NCBI RefSeq assembly: GCF_014161445.1
Contig: NZ_JABBXA010000014.1
Span: forward strand, 143,881 to 207,880
Length of the DNA: 64,000 bases
Direction of reading: 5' to 3'
DNA from: Microbispora sp. H13382
GTDB lineage: Bacteria > Actinomycetota > Actinomycetes > Streptosporangiales > Streptosporangiaceae
Of this stretch, positions 35,123-44,605 are shown in pieces. The translations under genes were made by a program, and so were the position numbers. Below the pieces are notes generated by a model. That model was given only the letters and a program-made list of their open reading frames with translations. It made no database searches and had not been told where the DNA came from. The stretch's first letter is position 1, and the number at the start of each line of letters is the position of its first letter.

Positions 35123-37927
35123 GTGACCGAGACCTCCTTCCCGCCCGGCGCCCGGATCGAAGTCCGGGACGCCGAGTGGATCGTCCGGACCTGTGCGCAG
35201 CTCGCCACGGGCGGCTACAAGATCACGGCGGTGGGCGCATCGGAGTTCGTCCGCGACGAGGACGCGGTCTTCTTCACCGACCTCGACGAGGTGAGCCTGC
35301 TCAAGCCCGAGGAGACCGTCCTGGAGCAGGACATGACCCCGCGCTTCGCGCAGAGCCGCCTGTTCATCGAGGCCGTCCTGCGCCGGACCCCGCTCCCGCA
35401 GACGGAGAAGGGCCTCGCGTTCGCCGACCGCTTCCTCCTCGATCCGCTGCCCTACCAGCGGCGGCCCGCCGAGCTCGCGCTGAAGGGCCTGCGCCCGCGC
35501 ATCCTCATCGCCGACGTGGTCGGCCTCGGCAAGACCCTGGAGATCGGCCTCGTCCTCGCCGAGCTCATTCGTCGCGGCCGGGGCGAGCGCATCCTCGTCG
35601 TCACTCCGCAGCAGGTGCTGGAGCAGTTCCAGCACGAGCTGTGGACCCGCTTCGCCATCCCGCTGATCCGCCTCGACTCCGTTGGCATCGAGCGTATCCA
35701 GCGGGAAATCCCCGCGGGTCGCAACCCGTTCACCTACTACAAGCGGATCATCGTCTCCATCGACACCCTCAAGAACGAGGGCAAGTACGGCCAGCACCTG
35801 GAGAAGATGGACTGGGACGCGGTCGTGATCGACGAGTCGCACAATCTGATCGGCGAGACCAGCCTGCGCAACAAGCTAGCTAGGCTGCTGGCCCGCCGTA
35901 CGGACGCGCTGCTGCTGGCCAGCGCCACCCCGCACAACGGCAACAGTGAGTCGTTCGCCGAGCTGATCCGCATGCTGGACCCCGCCGCGATCGCCGACGA
36001 CCACAGCTACTCCGCCAAGGACATCGAACACCTCTACATCCGCCGTACGAAGATCAGTCCCGAGGTGCGCGACCAGATGGGCACGAAGTGGCCCGAGCGT
36101 GGTCCCTCCGTCCCGGTGCGCTGCGCCGCCACCCCCGCCGAGGAGAAGGTCTTCGAGGAGCTCACCCAGGTCTGGCTCGCGGGGGATCAGCGCGTCGGTG
36201 GTCCTGTCGTCGACGGCAAGAACCGGCTCTTCCCCTACACGCTGCTCAAGGCGTTCCTCTCCTCGCACAGGGCGCTGGCCAAGACGGTCGGCAACCGGCT
36301 GAAGAACGCCAAGGAGCCCCGGGAGATCGACGCGCTGAAGACCCTCGCGGACCTGACCGCGCAGATCAGCGATGACGACTCCGCCAAGCTCGACGCCCTC
36401 GTCCGCCTGCTCCGCGACGAGATCGGCGTACGGCACGGCGGCGAGACCCGGGCCGTGGTCTTCTCCGAGAGCGTCGAGACGGTCAGGTGGCTGGCCGAGG
36501 TCCTGCCCAAGCGGCTCGGCCTGACCAGCAAGGGCGAGGTCGAGATGATGCTCGGCAACGGCATGTCCGACCAGCAGCAGCAGGAGATCATCGAGCGTTT
36601 CGGGCTCTCCGACGCCCCCGTACGCCTGCTAGTGACCACCGACGTGACCTCCGAGGGCGTCAACCTCCACCGGCAGTGCCATCACCTGGTCCACTACGAC
36701 GTGCCGTGGAGCCTCATCCGGATCGAGCAGCGCAACGGCCGCATCGACCGCTACGGCCAGACGCGGCAGCCGCAGTTCCGGGCGCTCATCCTCACCTCCG
36801 AGGTCGAGGGCGCCAAGGACGACCGGGCCGTCGCCGAGAAGCTCCTGGAGAAGGAGGAGACGGCGCACCGCACCCTGGGGACGGCGGAGGCCGTCACCGG
36901 CGAGTACCGCGCCGAACGCGAGGAGCGCCGCCTCATCCAGGACCTGCTCGCCGGCAAGAGCGTGGAGGAGTCCCTCACCGAGCACAACGCCGATGACCCC
37001 TTCGCCTTCGCCGGCCTGTTCGGATCGGTCGACGGCGGTGTCACGGGCGCCGACCCGCTCCGCGCGGACGTGCCCCGGCTCTTCGACGGCTCGGAGGCGT
37101 TCGTGAAGGAGGCCGTCGACACGCTCGGGCTACTCAAGGACCTGGAGGACGACGGCGTGATGCTCGCCTTCGAGCCGCCGCCGGACCTCGCCCACCGCCT
37201 GTCCGCGCTGCCCGCCGACTACCTGCGCACCCACGACGTGCGCAGGCGGATGAAGGCCACCTTCGACCGCAAGGAGGCCCAGCGGAAGCTCGACGAGGCG
37301 CGCAGGACGAAGACGATGTGGCCGGAGATCGCCTACCTCTCCGACCTGCACCCGATGGTCGACTGGGTGACCGACAAGGTCCTCGTACGGCTCGGTCGCC
37401 AGAAGGCGCCGGTCATTACCGCCCAGGTCGACGAGCCGACCTTCCTCATCCAGGGCATCTACTCCAACCGCCTCGGGCAGCCGACCGTCGTCGAATGGAT
37501 GGCCGTCACCCCCGCGGGTGTGCTCGACCGGAAGATGACCGACGTGCTCGTCGCGGCCCGCGTCGGCCCCGACATGATCAACACGGGCCGGGCCATCGAC
37601 CTCGGGCCGCTTCAGGAGCGGGTGCCCCAGGCCGTCGCCACCGCTCGCGCCCACCTGGAGGAGCGCCGCTCGGCCTACGAGAAGAAGGTCGTGGAGCCGC
37701 TCGACTCCTACCGCAACCGGCTCGGTGAGTGGCAGCAGCTCACCCTCGACGGCGTGCACGCCTCCCAGCGCGGGCGCAAGGAGCAGCGCGTCCGCGAGAC
37801 CGTCGAGCGGCAGCAGCGCCTGCTCGACTCCCTCAAGATCACAGGGGAGCCGCTGCTGCGGGTCCTCGCCGTACTCGTTCCCGAGGCGCCGGACTCGGGC
37901 GCAGTGAGACAGGACGGACACCGATGA
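35123..37927 (+). CDS. SNF2/RapA-like helicase of a methylase operon
   Basis: A 934-aa SF2 helicase. Walker A DVVGLGKT is at residues 131-138, an unusual DESH box is at 237-240, and ASATPHNG follows. Helicase C has TDVTSEGVNLHRQ and EQRNGRIDRYGQ. The last 300 residues are helical and coiled with no nuclease domain that I can see. The GTG start has GAGGAG upstream, and the stop overlaps the methyltransferase ATG (ATGA at 37924-37927). An SNF2-type helicase coupled to a large adenine methylase also occurs in class 1 DISARM (DrmD/DrmMI), but this protein lacks DUF3883. It is likely a translocase that works with the methylase on DNA. Confidence 0.83.
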   Translation: MTETSFPPGARIEVRDAEWIVRTCAQLATGGYKITAVGASEFVRDEDAVFFTDLDEVSLLKPEETVLEQDMTPRFAQSRLFIEAVLRRTPLPQTEKGLAFADRFLLDPLPYQRRPAELALKGLRPRILIADVVGLGKTLEIGLVLAELIRRGRGERILVVTPQQVLEQFQHELWTRFAIPLIRLDSVGIERIQREIPAGRNPFTYYKRIIVSIDTLKNEGKYGQHLEKMDWDAVVIDESHNLIGETSLRNKLARLLARRTDALLLASATPHNGNSESFAELIRMLDPAAIADDHSYSAKDIEHLYIRRTKISPEVRDQMGTKWPERGPSVPVRCAATPAEEKVFEELTQVWLAGDQRVGGPVVDGKNRLFPYTLLKAFLSSHRALAKTVGNRLKNAKEPREIDALKTLADLTAQISDDDSAKLDALVRLLRDEIGVRHGGETRAVVFSESVETVRWLAEVLPKRLGLTSKGEVEMMLGNGMSDQQQQEIIERFGLSDAPVRLLVTTDVTSEGVNLHRQCHHLVHYDVPWSLIRIEQRNGRIDRYGQTRQPQFRALILTSEVEGAKDDRAVAEKLLEKEETAHRTLGTAEAVTGEYRAEREERRLIQDLLAGKSVEESLTEHNADDPFAFAGLFGSVDGGVTGADPLRADVPRLFDGSEAFVKEAVDTLGLLKDLEDDGVMLAFEPPPDLAHRLSALPADYLRTHDVRRRMKATFDRKEAQRKLDEARRTKTMWPEIAYLSDLHPMVDWVTDKVLVRLGRQKAPVITAQVDEPTFLIQGIYSNRLGQPTVVEWMAVTPAGVLDRKMTDVLVAARVGPDMINTGRAIDLGPLQERVPQAVATARAHLEERRSAYEKKVVEPLDSYRNRLGEWQQLTLDGVHASQRGRKEQRVRETVERQQRLLDSLKITGEPLLRVLAVLVPEAPDSGAVRQDGHR

Positions 37928-40900
37928 GCTTCGACTCGCTGGTCAACCGCGGCGACTACTTCTCGGCCCACTACTTGGCCGAGGTGCTGCCCAAGGACCT
38001 CAAGAAATCCGGCGGTATGTTCGCCCGCTGGAGCGAGGAGGAGAAGGCCGGGCGCACTACCCCGCGCAAGGGGCTGCGCGCCCTGTCCAAGCCCTACTTC
38101 GCCGACCGGCCGTACTTCGCCGAGCTGAACGCGCGGCTGCGCGACGACGAGATGCTGACGGGGGACGAGCGCGCCGAGTGGCGCAAGGAGCTGGGCGAGC
38201 TCCATGGCGAGGTGTTGCGCGCCCTCGGCTACGTCGCGGCCCCGCGCGAGCTGATCGTCGAGCGGGCGGGCAGGGAGCACGCCGTCGAGGTCGCCTACGC
38301 CGACCGGCACCTGGTCGCGATCGAGTGCGGCTGGGCCGCCGATGTGGACGCCGCCCTCGACGACGACCAGGCCGGGCGGCTGCTGGCCCCGGTCCGGCTG
38401 GACAACACCGAGGAGATCACCTCCGGCACCAAGCTCGCGACCTGGCTGCTGACCTCCGAGGAGCCGCCGCGCTACGTGCTCATCCTCGCCGGCGGCGTGG
38501 TCGTGCTCGCCGACCGCGCCGTATGGGGCGAGGGCCGCTACCTCGCGGTCAGCCTCGATGTCGCGCTGGGCCGCGGCAACGAGGCCGAGCTGGGCACGAT
38601 CGCCGCCCTGTTCGGCGCCGACTCCCTGCTTCCGCCCGAGGAGGGCGGCTCCGAACCGCTCGTCGAGCTGCTCGACCGCTCGCGTAGCCATGCGGTCGGC
38701 GTGTCCAAGGAGCTGCGCGACGGCCTCAAGGACTCGGTCGAGCTCATCGCCAACGAGGTGCTCGCCCGGATTCGGGCCCAGGGCGTGCGGCCCGAGGACG
38801 TCATGGAGCCCGCTGCTCTGGCGAAGGAACTCGGCCGCGAGTCGCTGCGCTACCTCTACCGGATCCTGTTCCTGCTGTACGCCGAGGCCCGCCCCGAGCT
38901 GGGCATCCTGCCGACCGACGACGAGGACTACGTCAAGGGCTACAGCCTCGCCCGCCTCGGCGACCTGGTGGTGCGCGACCTGACGGGGGAGGAGGCCCGC
39001 AACTCCTTCCACCTGTACGAGTCGCTCGACCTGCTCTTCCGAATGGTCAACAGAGGCCACCGGCCACGCTTGGGCGCCGAGCCGGAAGGCTCGGAGGGGG
39101 AGGGGCTGCGCTTCGAGCCGCTCCGCTCCGACCTGTTCGAGCCCGAGGCGATCAAGCTCATCGGCCGGGACGCCATCTCCCTGGACGAGGACGACCCGGA
39201 CGCGCCGCGCATCGACACCCGGCTGCGCAACGAAACGCTCTACAAGGTGCTGCGCAAGCTCATGCTCACCAAGGGGCGCAAGAAGGAACGCGGCGGTTTC
39301 ATCTCGTATGCCCAGCTCGGCATCAACCAGCTCGGCGCGGTGTACGAGGGCCTGATGTCCTACACCGGGTTCATCGCTGACCAGGATCTCTACGAGGTGG
39401 CCAAGAACGGCGACCCGAAGGACGGCTCATGGATGATTCCGGCGTCAAAGGCGGAGGATTATCCCGATGAGGTCTTTGTTCGCAACAGCGACGAGGACGG
39501 CAACGTCGAGAACAAGCGTGTCCACGAGGGCATGTTCGTCTACCGCCTGGCCGGCCGCGACCGCGAGACCAGCGCCTCCTACTACACCCCCGAGTCGCTG
39601 ACCCGGGTCACCGTCCAGCTCGCGCTCCAGCACCGCCTCGACCAGGACGACACGGTCACCCCGGCCCGGGAGATCCTGGAGTGGAAGATCTGCGAGCCCG
39701 CCCTGGGCAGCGGCGCGTTCCTCAACGAGGCCATCAACCAGGTCGCCGCCGAGTATCTCAAGCGCCGCCAGCAGGAGCTCGGCGTCTCGATCGACCCCGA
39801 GCGGTACGAGGAGGAGCTGCAGAAGGTCAAGGCGTACGTCGCGCTGCACAATTCCTACGGAGTCGACCTCAACGAGACCGCCATCGAGCTGGCCGAGGTC
39901 TCGCTCTGGCTCAACGTCATGCACCCCGGACTGCAGGCCCCCTGGTTCGGCCTGCACCTGCGCCGCGGCAACTCGCTCATCGGCGCGAGCCGCAGGGTGT
40001 ACGGCGCCGCCTCGCTGACCAAGGGCAGCTGGCTCAAGGAGGCCCCCGAGGACCTGCCGTTCTCGGCGGGTCAGCTGCCGTCGGGGAAGGTGCACCACTT
40101 CCTGCTCCCCGCCGAGGGCTGGGGCGCGGTCGCCGGGGCCAAGGAGGCCAAGGAACTCGCTCCCGAGCAGGCGAACCGGCTCAAGGCCTGGCGCAAGCAG
40201 ATCCAGAGGAGTGTCTCCGACAAGAAGAAGCAGGGCCAGAAGTTCAGCCAGCTCCAGCGCCTCCAGGTGTTGTCGAAGCGGGCCGAGTACCTGTGGGACC
40301 TGGTCCGGCAGCGCCTCGCCATCTCCGAGCGGGAGATCAGCCGCAAGATCGACGTCTGGGGCGCCGACTGGATCGAGCAGCCGGCCGACGCCGTGCCCAA
40401 GGAGAAGGTGTACGGAGACCTGACCGCGCCGGGCACGCCGTACTGGCGGCTCAAGAAGGTCATGGACGCCTGGTGCGCGCTGTGGTTCTGGCCGCTCGAC
40501 AAGGCCGGTCTGCTCGACGGCTCCGACGAGGTCTACGCCCGACCGGTGCTTGAGGTCTCTGAGCCGGAGCCAATGTATGGGGCGTGGGAGCCCACGACAG
40601 TACGGCCCGTGCCTTTTGCGGTGGACCGGCCCCTTACAGCCACGGGGAGCACGGCGGGCGGGGAACCGGCTGACTTCGGAAAAGTCTATGTTACCGACTC
40701 CTTGTTCACCGCAGGAGACGAGCAACTCGACCTCGGAGAGCACGCCGCCGCACTTCAGAGATCCGCGACAATGAAGACCCTCAGTAAGGAGCAGAAAGAG
40801 GCGCGCGCTGCCACCGCCGCAGCCAACGCAGCTAGAAAGGCCGCCGTGTTGGAACCCCTCCGCCCAAGGATTGCTCTGACGGACCTCAACGATTGGCTCG

Positions 40901-43233
40901 ACTTCGCCGAAGCCGTGCTCGGACGCCTGGACATCGACTATGGCGAGACCGGCACCCAGAAGGGGTTGGCCACTACCTTCACCAGCCTGGACGAGATGGA
41001 GCACCACGAGGACGACATTGTCACTTGGATGCGGATGGATTCCCCCGATAAAATGTTGGAGCGTTTCCCCTGGTTCCAAGAGATTGAGGGTGAGAACGGC
41101 ATTGCAGAGCAATGCGGCTTCTTCCACTGGGAACTCCAGTTCGCTCAGGTCTTCGCTCAAGGAGGCTTTGATCTCCAAGTCGGCAACCCACCGTGGGTGC
41201 GGCCTCGCTGGAACGAGTCCGCCGTGCTTGCAGAATTTGAACCGTGGTTTGAGCTTGCTGAAAAGGCTCCTGTAGCTGAGAAGTCTCGGCGGCGTGAGGA
41301 ACTGCTCTCGAGCACTGCGGTCAGGGACTATGTGCTCGGTGAGCTGACGAATATCGTCGCACAGGTCTCCTTATTCGGGTCTCCGCAGGTGTATCGCCTG
41401 CTCGTTGGTACCCAGCCCGACCTGTACCGGGCGTTTATGTGTCAGGTCTGGGCGCACGGGGCCCCCAAGGGGACGACGGGATTTCTTCACTCCGATAGTC
41501 ACTTCACTGGGGACAAGGAAGGCGAGCTCCGTGCGGCGGCCTATCATCGGCTCCGCATCCATGGTGATTTCGTCAATGCAGGGCAGCGATTCTTTCCGGA
41601 GCCGGTTGGTCACGCAACCCATTTTGGCGTCCACATCTATGGAAGCCCGAAGGTGATTGAGTTCGATCACCTCTCGTGGCTGGTTTCCACGGAAGCTCTG
41701 CTTCTCTCGAGCAGTCACGATGGCTCTGGTGAAATCCCAGGTATTCGGTACCAGAACGCCGAGTTCGATGGCAGGCCGCACCGGACGCGAGTAATCAGGG
41801 TTACCGAGGATAGGCTCTCAGTATGGCAGCGGTTACTGAATGAGGAAGGCGTGCCCATCGAGCAGGCGCGCCTCCTCTTCCCAGTGAGCGAAGCGGAAGC
41901 TGCGGCCATCGCTGCTCTAGCTGACTATCCTCTGCGGCTTGGTCCGCTATCGCCGCAGATAACCCGCGGTTACGATGAGAGCGGAGCGAAAAAGAATCAC
42001 CTGATCGACTACAATCGGTCGGACGTATTGCCTAGTCGTGAGTTGCGGCAGGACTCGTGGAATAAGGTGATTTTGAAGGGGACACAACTTGGTGTTGCGA
42101 CTCCCATCTTCAAACGCCATGATGCTAACAGCAACGACCCTTATGGAATCGATCTAGTTAATCTGCCCTCTGATTTCGTGTCAGACACAGCATACACATG
42201 CGTCGAGGGGCGGGAATCTGCCTATCTTGCAGCGCAAGATCATTGGATTGATCACGCTGCTCTAATGCGTCTTCGCTCCGACCCGGAGATGATTGAGAGT
42301 GCTCGTAGGCAGCTCACAGCAGATGGTGTCAGAGAGGGGAACATCACCCCGGGTAAGATCGATCAAGTCCTAGAGGAACGTGCTCGGCGCCGATACACAG
42401 ACTTCTACCGTCTGGCTTGGCGTCGAATGATTTCCCAGAATAGTGAACGTGCGCTCTACGCTGCTCTCATTCCGCCAGGAGCGGCGCACATCGATGGTGT
42501 TTGCAGCATGTCGCTACCTGATTGTAAACTCCTAGCGCTCGTGGCGGGATTCTGGGCCTCGCTTCCTCTAGATTACTTTTTGAGAATCACTAGCCCTGCT
42601 AATTTCGGCGTTAGCGGGGCCCGGGCGATGCCGGCTCCCGCCTCTGAGCATCCCCTAGCATCTGCTCTCCTTCTGCGCACGCTACGGCTGAATTGCCTTA
42701 CGAACGCCTACGCCGATCTCTGGGCCACGCTGTATGACCCCGCTTGGTTGCATGAGTCGTGGGCCTGTGAATGGCCCGATCTGCAGCCATTGCAAGCGGT
42801 CACCCCTGATTGGCGTGCAGAAACGCCACTGCGGACCGAACGCGCCCGGCGCTCAGCGCTCGTAGAGATCGACGCCCTGATCGCAGTCTGGCTCGGTATG
42901 GACGTCGACGCCTTGATCGCGGCCTATCGAGGCCGCTTCCCAGTGCTTCAAAAGTTCGAGGCGGCTACATGGTTCGATTCCGAGGGGTGGAAATTAGCAA
43001 GCTACGCCCGCACGATTGGGCAACGCCAGACCAAAGAAACCTGGGCGCAATTCGAGGCATATCAGGCGGATCCAGAGAACGCTCCCGTCCCCGACGGGTA
43101 TACCGCGCCGTTCTATAAGGCCGACCGGGAAGCGGAGTATCGGCAGGCGCACGCGGTCTTCTCCGAGCGGCTCCGGCAGGCCGGCTGGGAGCCGGGGGCC
43201 GTATCCGCCAACGGCGGCGAGAGCGCGTCGTGA
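37924..43233 (+). CDS. Giant class I N6-adenine DNA methyltransferase (PglX/Eco57I-like)
   Basis: A 1769-aa methyltransferase. The N-terminal 200 residues could include a small domain with an ECG/EV pattern, and a long helical region follows. Motif I is CEPALGSGAFL beginning at residue 590, followed by DLNETAIELAEVSLWLNV. The catalytic motif NPPW is at 1088-1091, about 500 residues later, so a very long insert separates the two. The C-terminal 600 residues should include the target-recognition domain. The layout resembles PglX, DrmMI and Eco57I/MmeI-type enzymes but is larger than most. From about 40550 to 43110, roughly residues 875-1730 (including NPPW), base composition is clearly lower in G+C than the 5' part. 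A strong terminator follows the stop. The ATG overlaps the helicase stop. Confidence 0.85.
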   Translation: MSFDSLVNRGDYFSAHYLAEVLPKDLKKSGGMFARWSEEEKAGRTTPRKGLRALSKPYFADRPYFAELNARLRDDEMLTGDERAEWRKELGELHGEVLRALGYVAAPRELIVERAGREHAVEVAYADRHLVAIECGWAADVDAALDDDQAGRLLAPVRLDNTEEITSGTKLATWLLTSEEPPRYVLILAGGVVVLADRAVWGEGRYLAVSLDVALGRGNEAELGTIAALFGADSLLPPEEGGSEPLVELLDRSRSHAVGVSKELRDGLKDSVELIANEVLARIRAQGVRPEDVMEPAALAKELGRESLRYLYRILFLLYAEARPELGILPTDDEDYVKGYSLARLGDLVVRDLTGEEARNSFHLYESLDLLFRMVNRGHRPRLGAEPEGSEGEGLRFEPLRSDLFEPEAIKLIGRDAISLDEDDPDAPRIDTRLRNETLYKVLRKLMLTKGRKKERGGFISYAQLGINQLGAVYEGLMSYTGFIADQDLYEVAKNGDPKDGSWMIPASKAEDYPDEVFVRNSDEDGNVENKRVHEGMFVYRLAGRDRETSASYYTPESLTRVTVQLALQHRLDQDDTVTPAREILEWKICEPALGSGAFLNEAINQVAAEYLKRRQQELGVSIDPERYEEELQKVKAYVALHNSYGVDLNETAIELAEVSLWLNVMHPGLQAPWFGLHLRRGNSLIGASRRVYGAASLTKGSWLKEAPEDLPFSAGQLPSGKVHHFLLPAEGWGAVAGAKEAKELAPEQANRLKAWRKQIQRSVSDKKKQGQKFSQLQRLQVLSKRAEYLWDLVRQRLAISEREISRKIDVWGADWIEQPADAVPKEKVYGDLTAPGTPYWRLKKVMDAWCALWFWPLDKAGLLDGSDEVYARPVLEVSEPEPMYGAWEPTTVRPVPFAVDRPLTATGSTAGGEPADFGKVYVTDSLFTAGDEQLDLGEHAAALQRSATMKTLSKEQKEARAATAAANAARKAAVLEPLRPRIALTDLNDWLDFAEAVLGRLDIDYGETGTQKGLATTFTSLDEMEHHEDDIVTWMRMDSPDKMLERFPWFQEIEGENGIAEQCGFFHWELQFAQVFAQGGFDLQVGNPPWVRPRWNESAVLAEFEPWFELAEKAPVAEKSRRREELLSSTAVRDYVLGELTNIVAQVSLFGSPQVYRLLVGTQPDLYRAFMCQVWAHGAPKGTTGFLHSDSHFTGDKEGELRAAAYHRLRIHGDFVNAGQRFFPEPVGHATHFGVHIYGSPKVIEFDHLSWLVSTEALLLSSSHDGSGEIPGIRYQNAEFDGRPHRTRVIRVTEDRLSVWQRLLNEEGVPIEQARLLFPVSEAEAAAIAALADYPLRLGPLSPQITRGYDESGAKKNHLIDYNRSDVLPSRELRQDSWNKVILKGTQLGVATPIFKRHDANSNDPYGIDLVNLPSDFVSDTAYTCVEGRESAYLAAQDHWIDHAALMRLRSDPEMIESARRQLTADGVREGNITPGKIDQVLEERARRRYTDFYRLAWRRMISQNSERALYAALIPPGAAHIDGVCSMSLPDCKLLALVAGFWASLPLDYFLRITSPANFGVSGARAMPAPASEHPLASALLLRTLRLNCLTNAYADLWATLYDPAWLHESWACEWPDLQPLQAVTPDWRAETPLRTERARRSALVEIDALIAVWLGMDVDALIAAYRGRFPVLQKFEAATWFDSEGWKLASYARTIGQRQTKETWAQFEAYQADPENAPVPDGYTAPFYKADREAEYRQAHAVFSERLRQAGWEPGAVSANGGESAS

Positions 43234-43257
43234 CGATAACCGCTTGCCCGGTTACCC

Positions 43258-43289
43258 GGGGTGCGGCACCCTTGACGGTGCCGCACCCC
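43258..43289 (+). terminator. Strong hairpin after the methyltransferase
   Basis: Perfect 13-bp stem, GGGGTGCGGCACC / GGTGCCGCACCCC, with a 6-nt loop, 25 nt after the stop. No U-run follows, which is common for actinomycete terminators. Confidence 0.7.
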
Positions 43290-43491
43290 CGGTGGGTGCC
43301 GGAAGCAGGGGCCGGGACCACCGATGGAATCGGGCACCCGGCCCCCGCGCTGCAACCGCCGACCAAGGCCGGGCCGGGTTCTGTTGCTCTGAGTGAGTTG
43401 ATATGCACCCTCGGGCGCCGGTTCGCTGGGCTCAGTCGCCCCACTCATCTCGATGGGTGGGCGTGGGCCTCGCCCACTGGGCGAGGCCCTG
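43281..43491 (+). ncRNA. Structured RNA-like element, copy A
   Basis: Ordered hairpins: GGGGCCGGG/CCCGGCCCC around 43308-43345; CCACTCAT-CTCG-ATGGGTGG at 43441-43460; and a perfect 11-bp terminator-like stem GGGCCTCGCCC/GGGCGAGGCCC at 43465-43489. The box GAGTGAGTTGA (43391-43401) lies exactly 50 nt before CCACTCAT, as in copy B. Strand and transcription are inferred from the terminator of copy B. Confidence 0.4.
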
Positions 43492-43592
43492 GTCGTCTCT
43501 CGCTCGGCTCGCATGGCCAGCGCTTTGATCTTGCCTTCGTGACGGCGGCGGAATCTGCTTGCCAGGTCATGCGGCGTACGTCATCCTCGGCT

Positions 43593-43854
43593 GTGCCGCA
43601 CCCCTGGGAGTGTGGAAGTGAGGCCGGGACTACTGAGGGATATCGGGTGCCCGGCCTTCGCGCTGTCCTCGTGTCCCTGGGCACGGTTGCGTGTCCGGCC
43701 CTCGCGTCGCTCGTGGTCCGAGGCGGGGCCGGGAGTGCACGTGTTACGGGGAGTGAGTTGACGGGCACGGAGGCGATCCTGTTTACTGTTCTCGACTGCA
43801 CCACTCATTTCGATGGGTGGCCCGGAGCCCCGTTCGTTGGACGGGGCTCTATGT
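43593..43854 (+). ncRNA. Structured RNA-like element, copy B
   Basis: A diverged copy of the element at 43281-43491, about 310 bp downstream. The first hairpin is AGGCCGGG/CCCGGCCT, where the outer G-C pair of copy A is replaced by A-T on both arms. CCACTCAT-TTCG-ATGGGTGG is at 43801-43820. GAGTGAGTTGA is at 43751-43761, again 50 nt before it. An intrinsic terminator ends the element. Confidence 0.45.
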
Positions 43855-43858
43855 TTTT
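43825..43858 (+). terminator. Intrinsic terminator of copy B
   Basis: GAGCCCCGT / ACGGGGCTC, 9-bp stem with a 7-nt loop, followed on the + strand by TATGTTTTTCT. It ends at the 3' edge of the NYN gene, which is on the other strand. Confidence 0.75.
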
Positions 43859-43859
43859 C

Positions 43860-44492
43860 TCACCATCGGTCCGGGCGTCTGATCTTCCCGTGAGCGTCCT
43901 GGAGCCGGTCGGGCAGCTGACATGCCTTCAGCATGCTCGGGTTGATCTGCCTGAGGAACGTGGGGCGTGCGGCGATGAGATCGACGGCGCGCCTCTCGTA
44001 GGGGTACGGGTTGGCCACCCCGATCGGGATGCCGAGCTCGTGACGGACCACCCGGATCGGCTCCGCCAGGTCCGCGTCGTTGCTGACGACGAGGGCGCTG
44101 TCGCAGTCTTGCCGGAAGGCATCCAGGAGAAGGTATGTCGCCAGATTGACGTCCGAACCCTTCTCCTCGGTCTTGACGACTTCGACGGTCCGGGGGCTGC
44201 CGGGCGTCGGGAAGGCCAGCGGCATGCGTGTGATCCGCTCCTGGAACCGTCCGAAGTGAACGGTGAGGTGAGGGATCGTCAGCAGGGCGCGCAAGTAAGT
44301 GTCTTGGCGCTTGTGAGCGCCCGGATCGTCCGGCCGGGCTGTGACCATCGCGGTGAAATAACGAATCCGGTGGACGCTGCCCTGCCGCACCAGGCGGTGG
44401 GCGAGAGCGTCGAGGTCCAGCCATTTGTACGGTGTTCCGCGCAGGCACCCGTAGTAGAGGTTGAACCCGTCAACGTAGACGTTGGTAAGCAC
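43860..44492 (-). CDS. NYN/PIN-like ribonuclease (LabA-type)
   Basis: A 210-aa NYN-domain protein. The first catalytic Asp lies in VYVDGFNLYYG near the N-terminus. The KGSDVNLATYLLLDA segment and the VVSNDADLAEPI segment supply the other acidic residues of the PIN-like active site. NYN proteins are metal-dependent endoribonucleases acting on tRNA, mRNA or unknown RNAs. There is no Shine-Dalgarno sequence. A TATATT -10-like box (44504-44499) ends 6 nt before the GTG start, so the mRNA is probably leaderless. The gene is the only one on the - strand in the 34-63 kb block. Its 3' end meets the duplicated structured element, which raises the question of whether that RNA is a substrate or partner. 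Confidence 0.85.
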   Translation of the reverse strand: MLTNVYVDGFNLYYGCLRGTPYKWLDLDALAHRLVRQGSVHRIRYFTAMVTARPDDPGAHKRQDTYLRALLTIPHLTVHFGRFQERITRMPLAFPTPGSPRTVEVVKTEEKGSDVNLATYLLLDAFRQDCDSALVVSNDADLAEPIRVVRHELGIPIGVANPYPYERRAVDLIAARPTFLRQINPSMLKACQLPDRLQDAHGKIRRPDRW

Positions 44493-44605
44493 TGTGTAAA
44501 TATATCGTCACCGAAAGTTAGCATGCCTGAGGCTGGTCGAACGGGAGTGCGGGTGAGGAGCGGGTTCAAGTGCAGGCGGGCCGTACGAGTGCATGAGGAG
44601 GACCG

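Larger units (their letters stand above)
43234..43859. other. 626-nt intergenic region with duplicated hairpin-rich element
   Basis: This gap lies between the convergent methyltransferase (+) and NYN (-) genes. It holds a strong terminator and two diverged copies of a structured element, annotated separately. No protein-coding gene is supported. Confidence 0.7.

Noticed and set aside
43281..44492. Retron or type III toxin-antitoxin from structured RNA plus nuclease
   Set aside because: There is no reverse transcriptase, the RNA copies are not short tandem antitoxin repeats, and NYN is not a ToxN fold.
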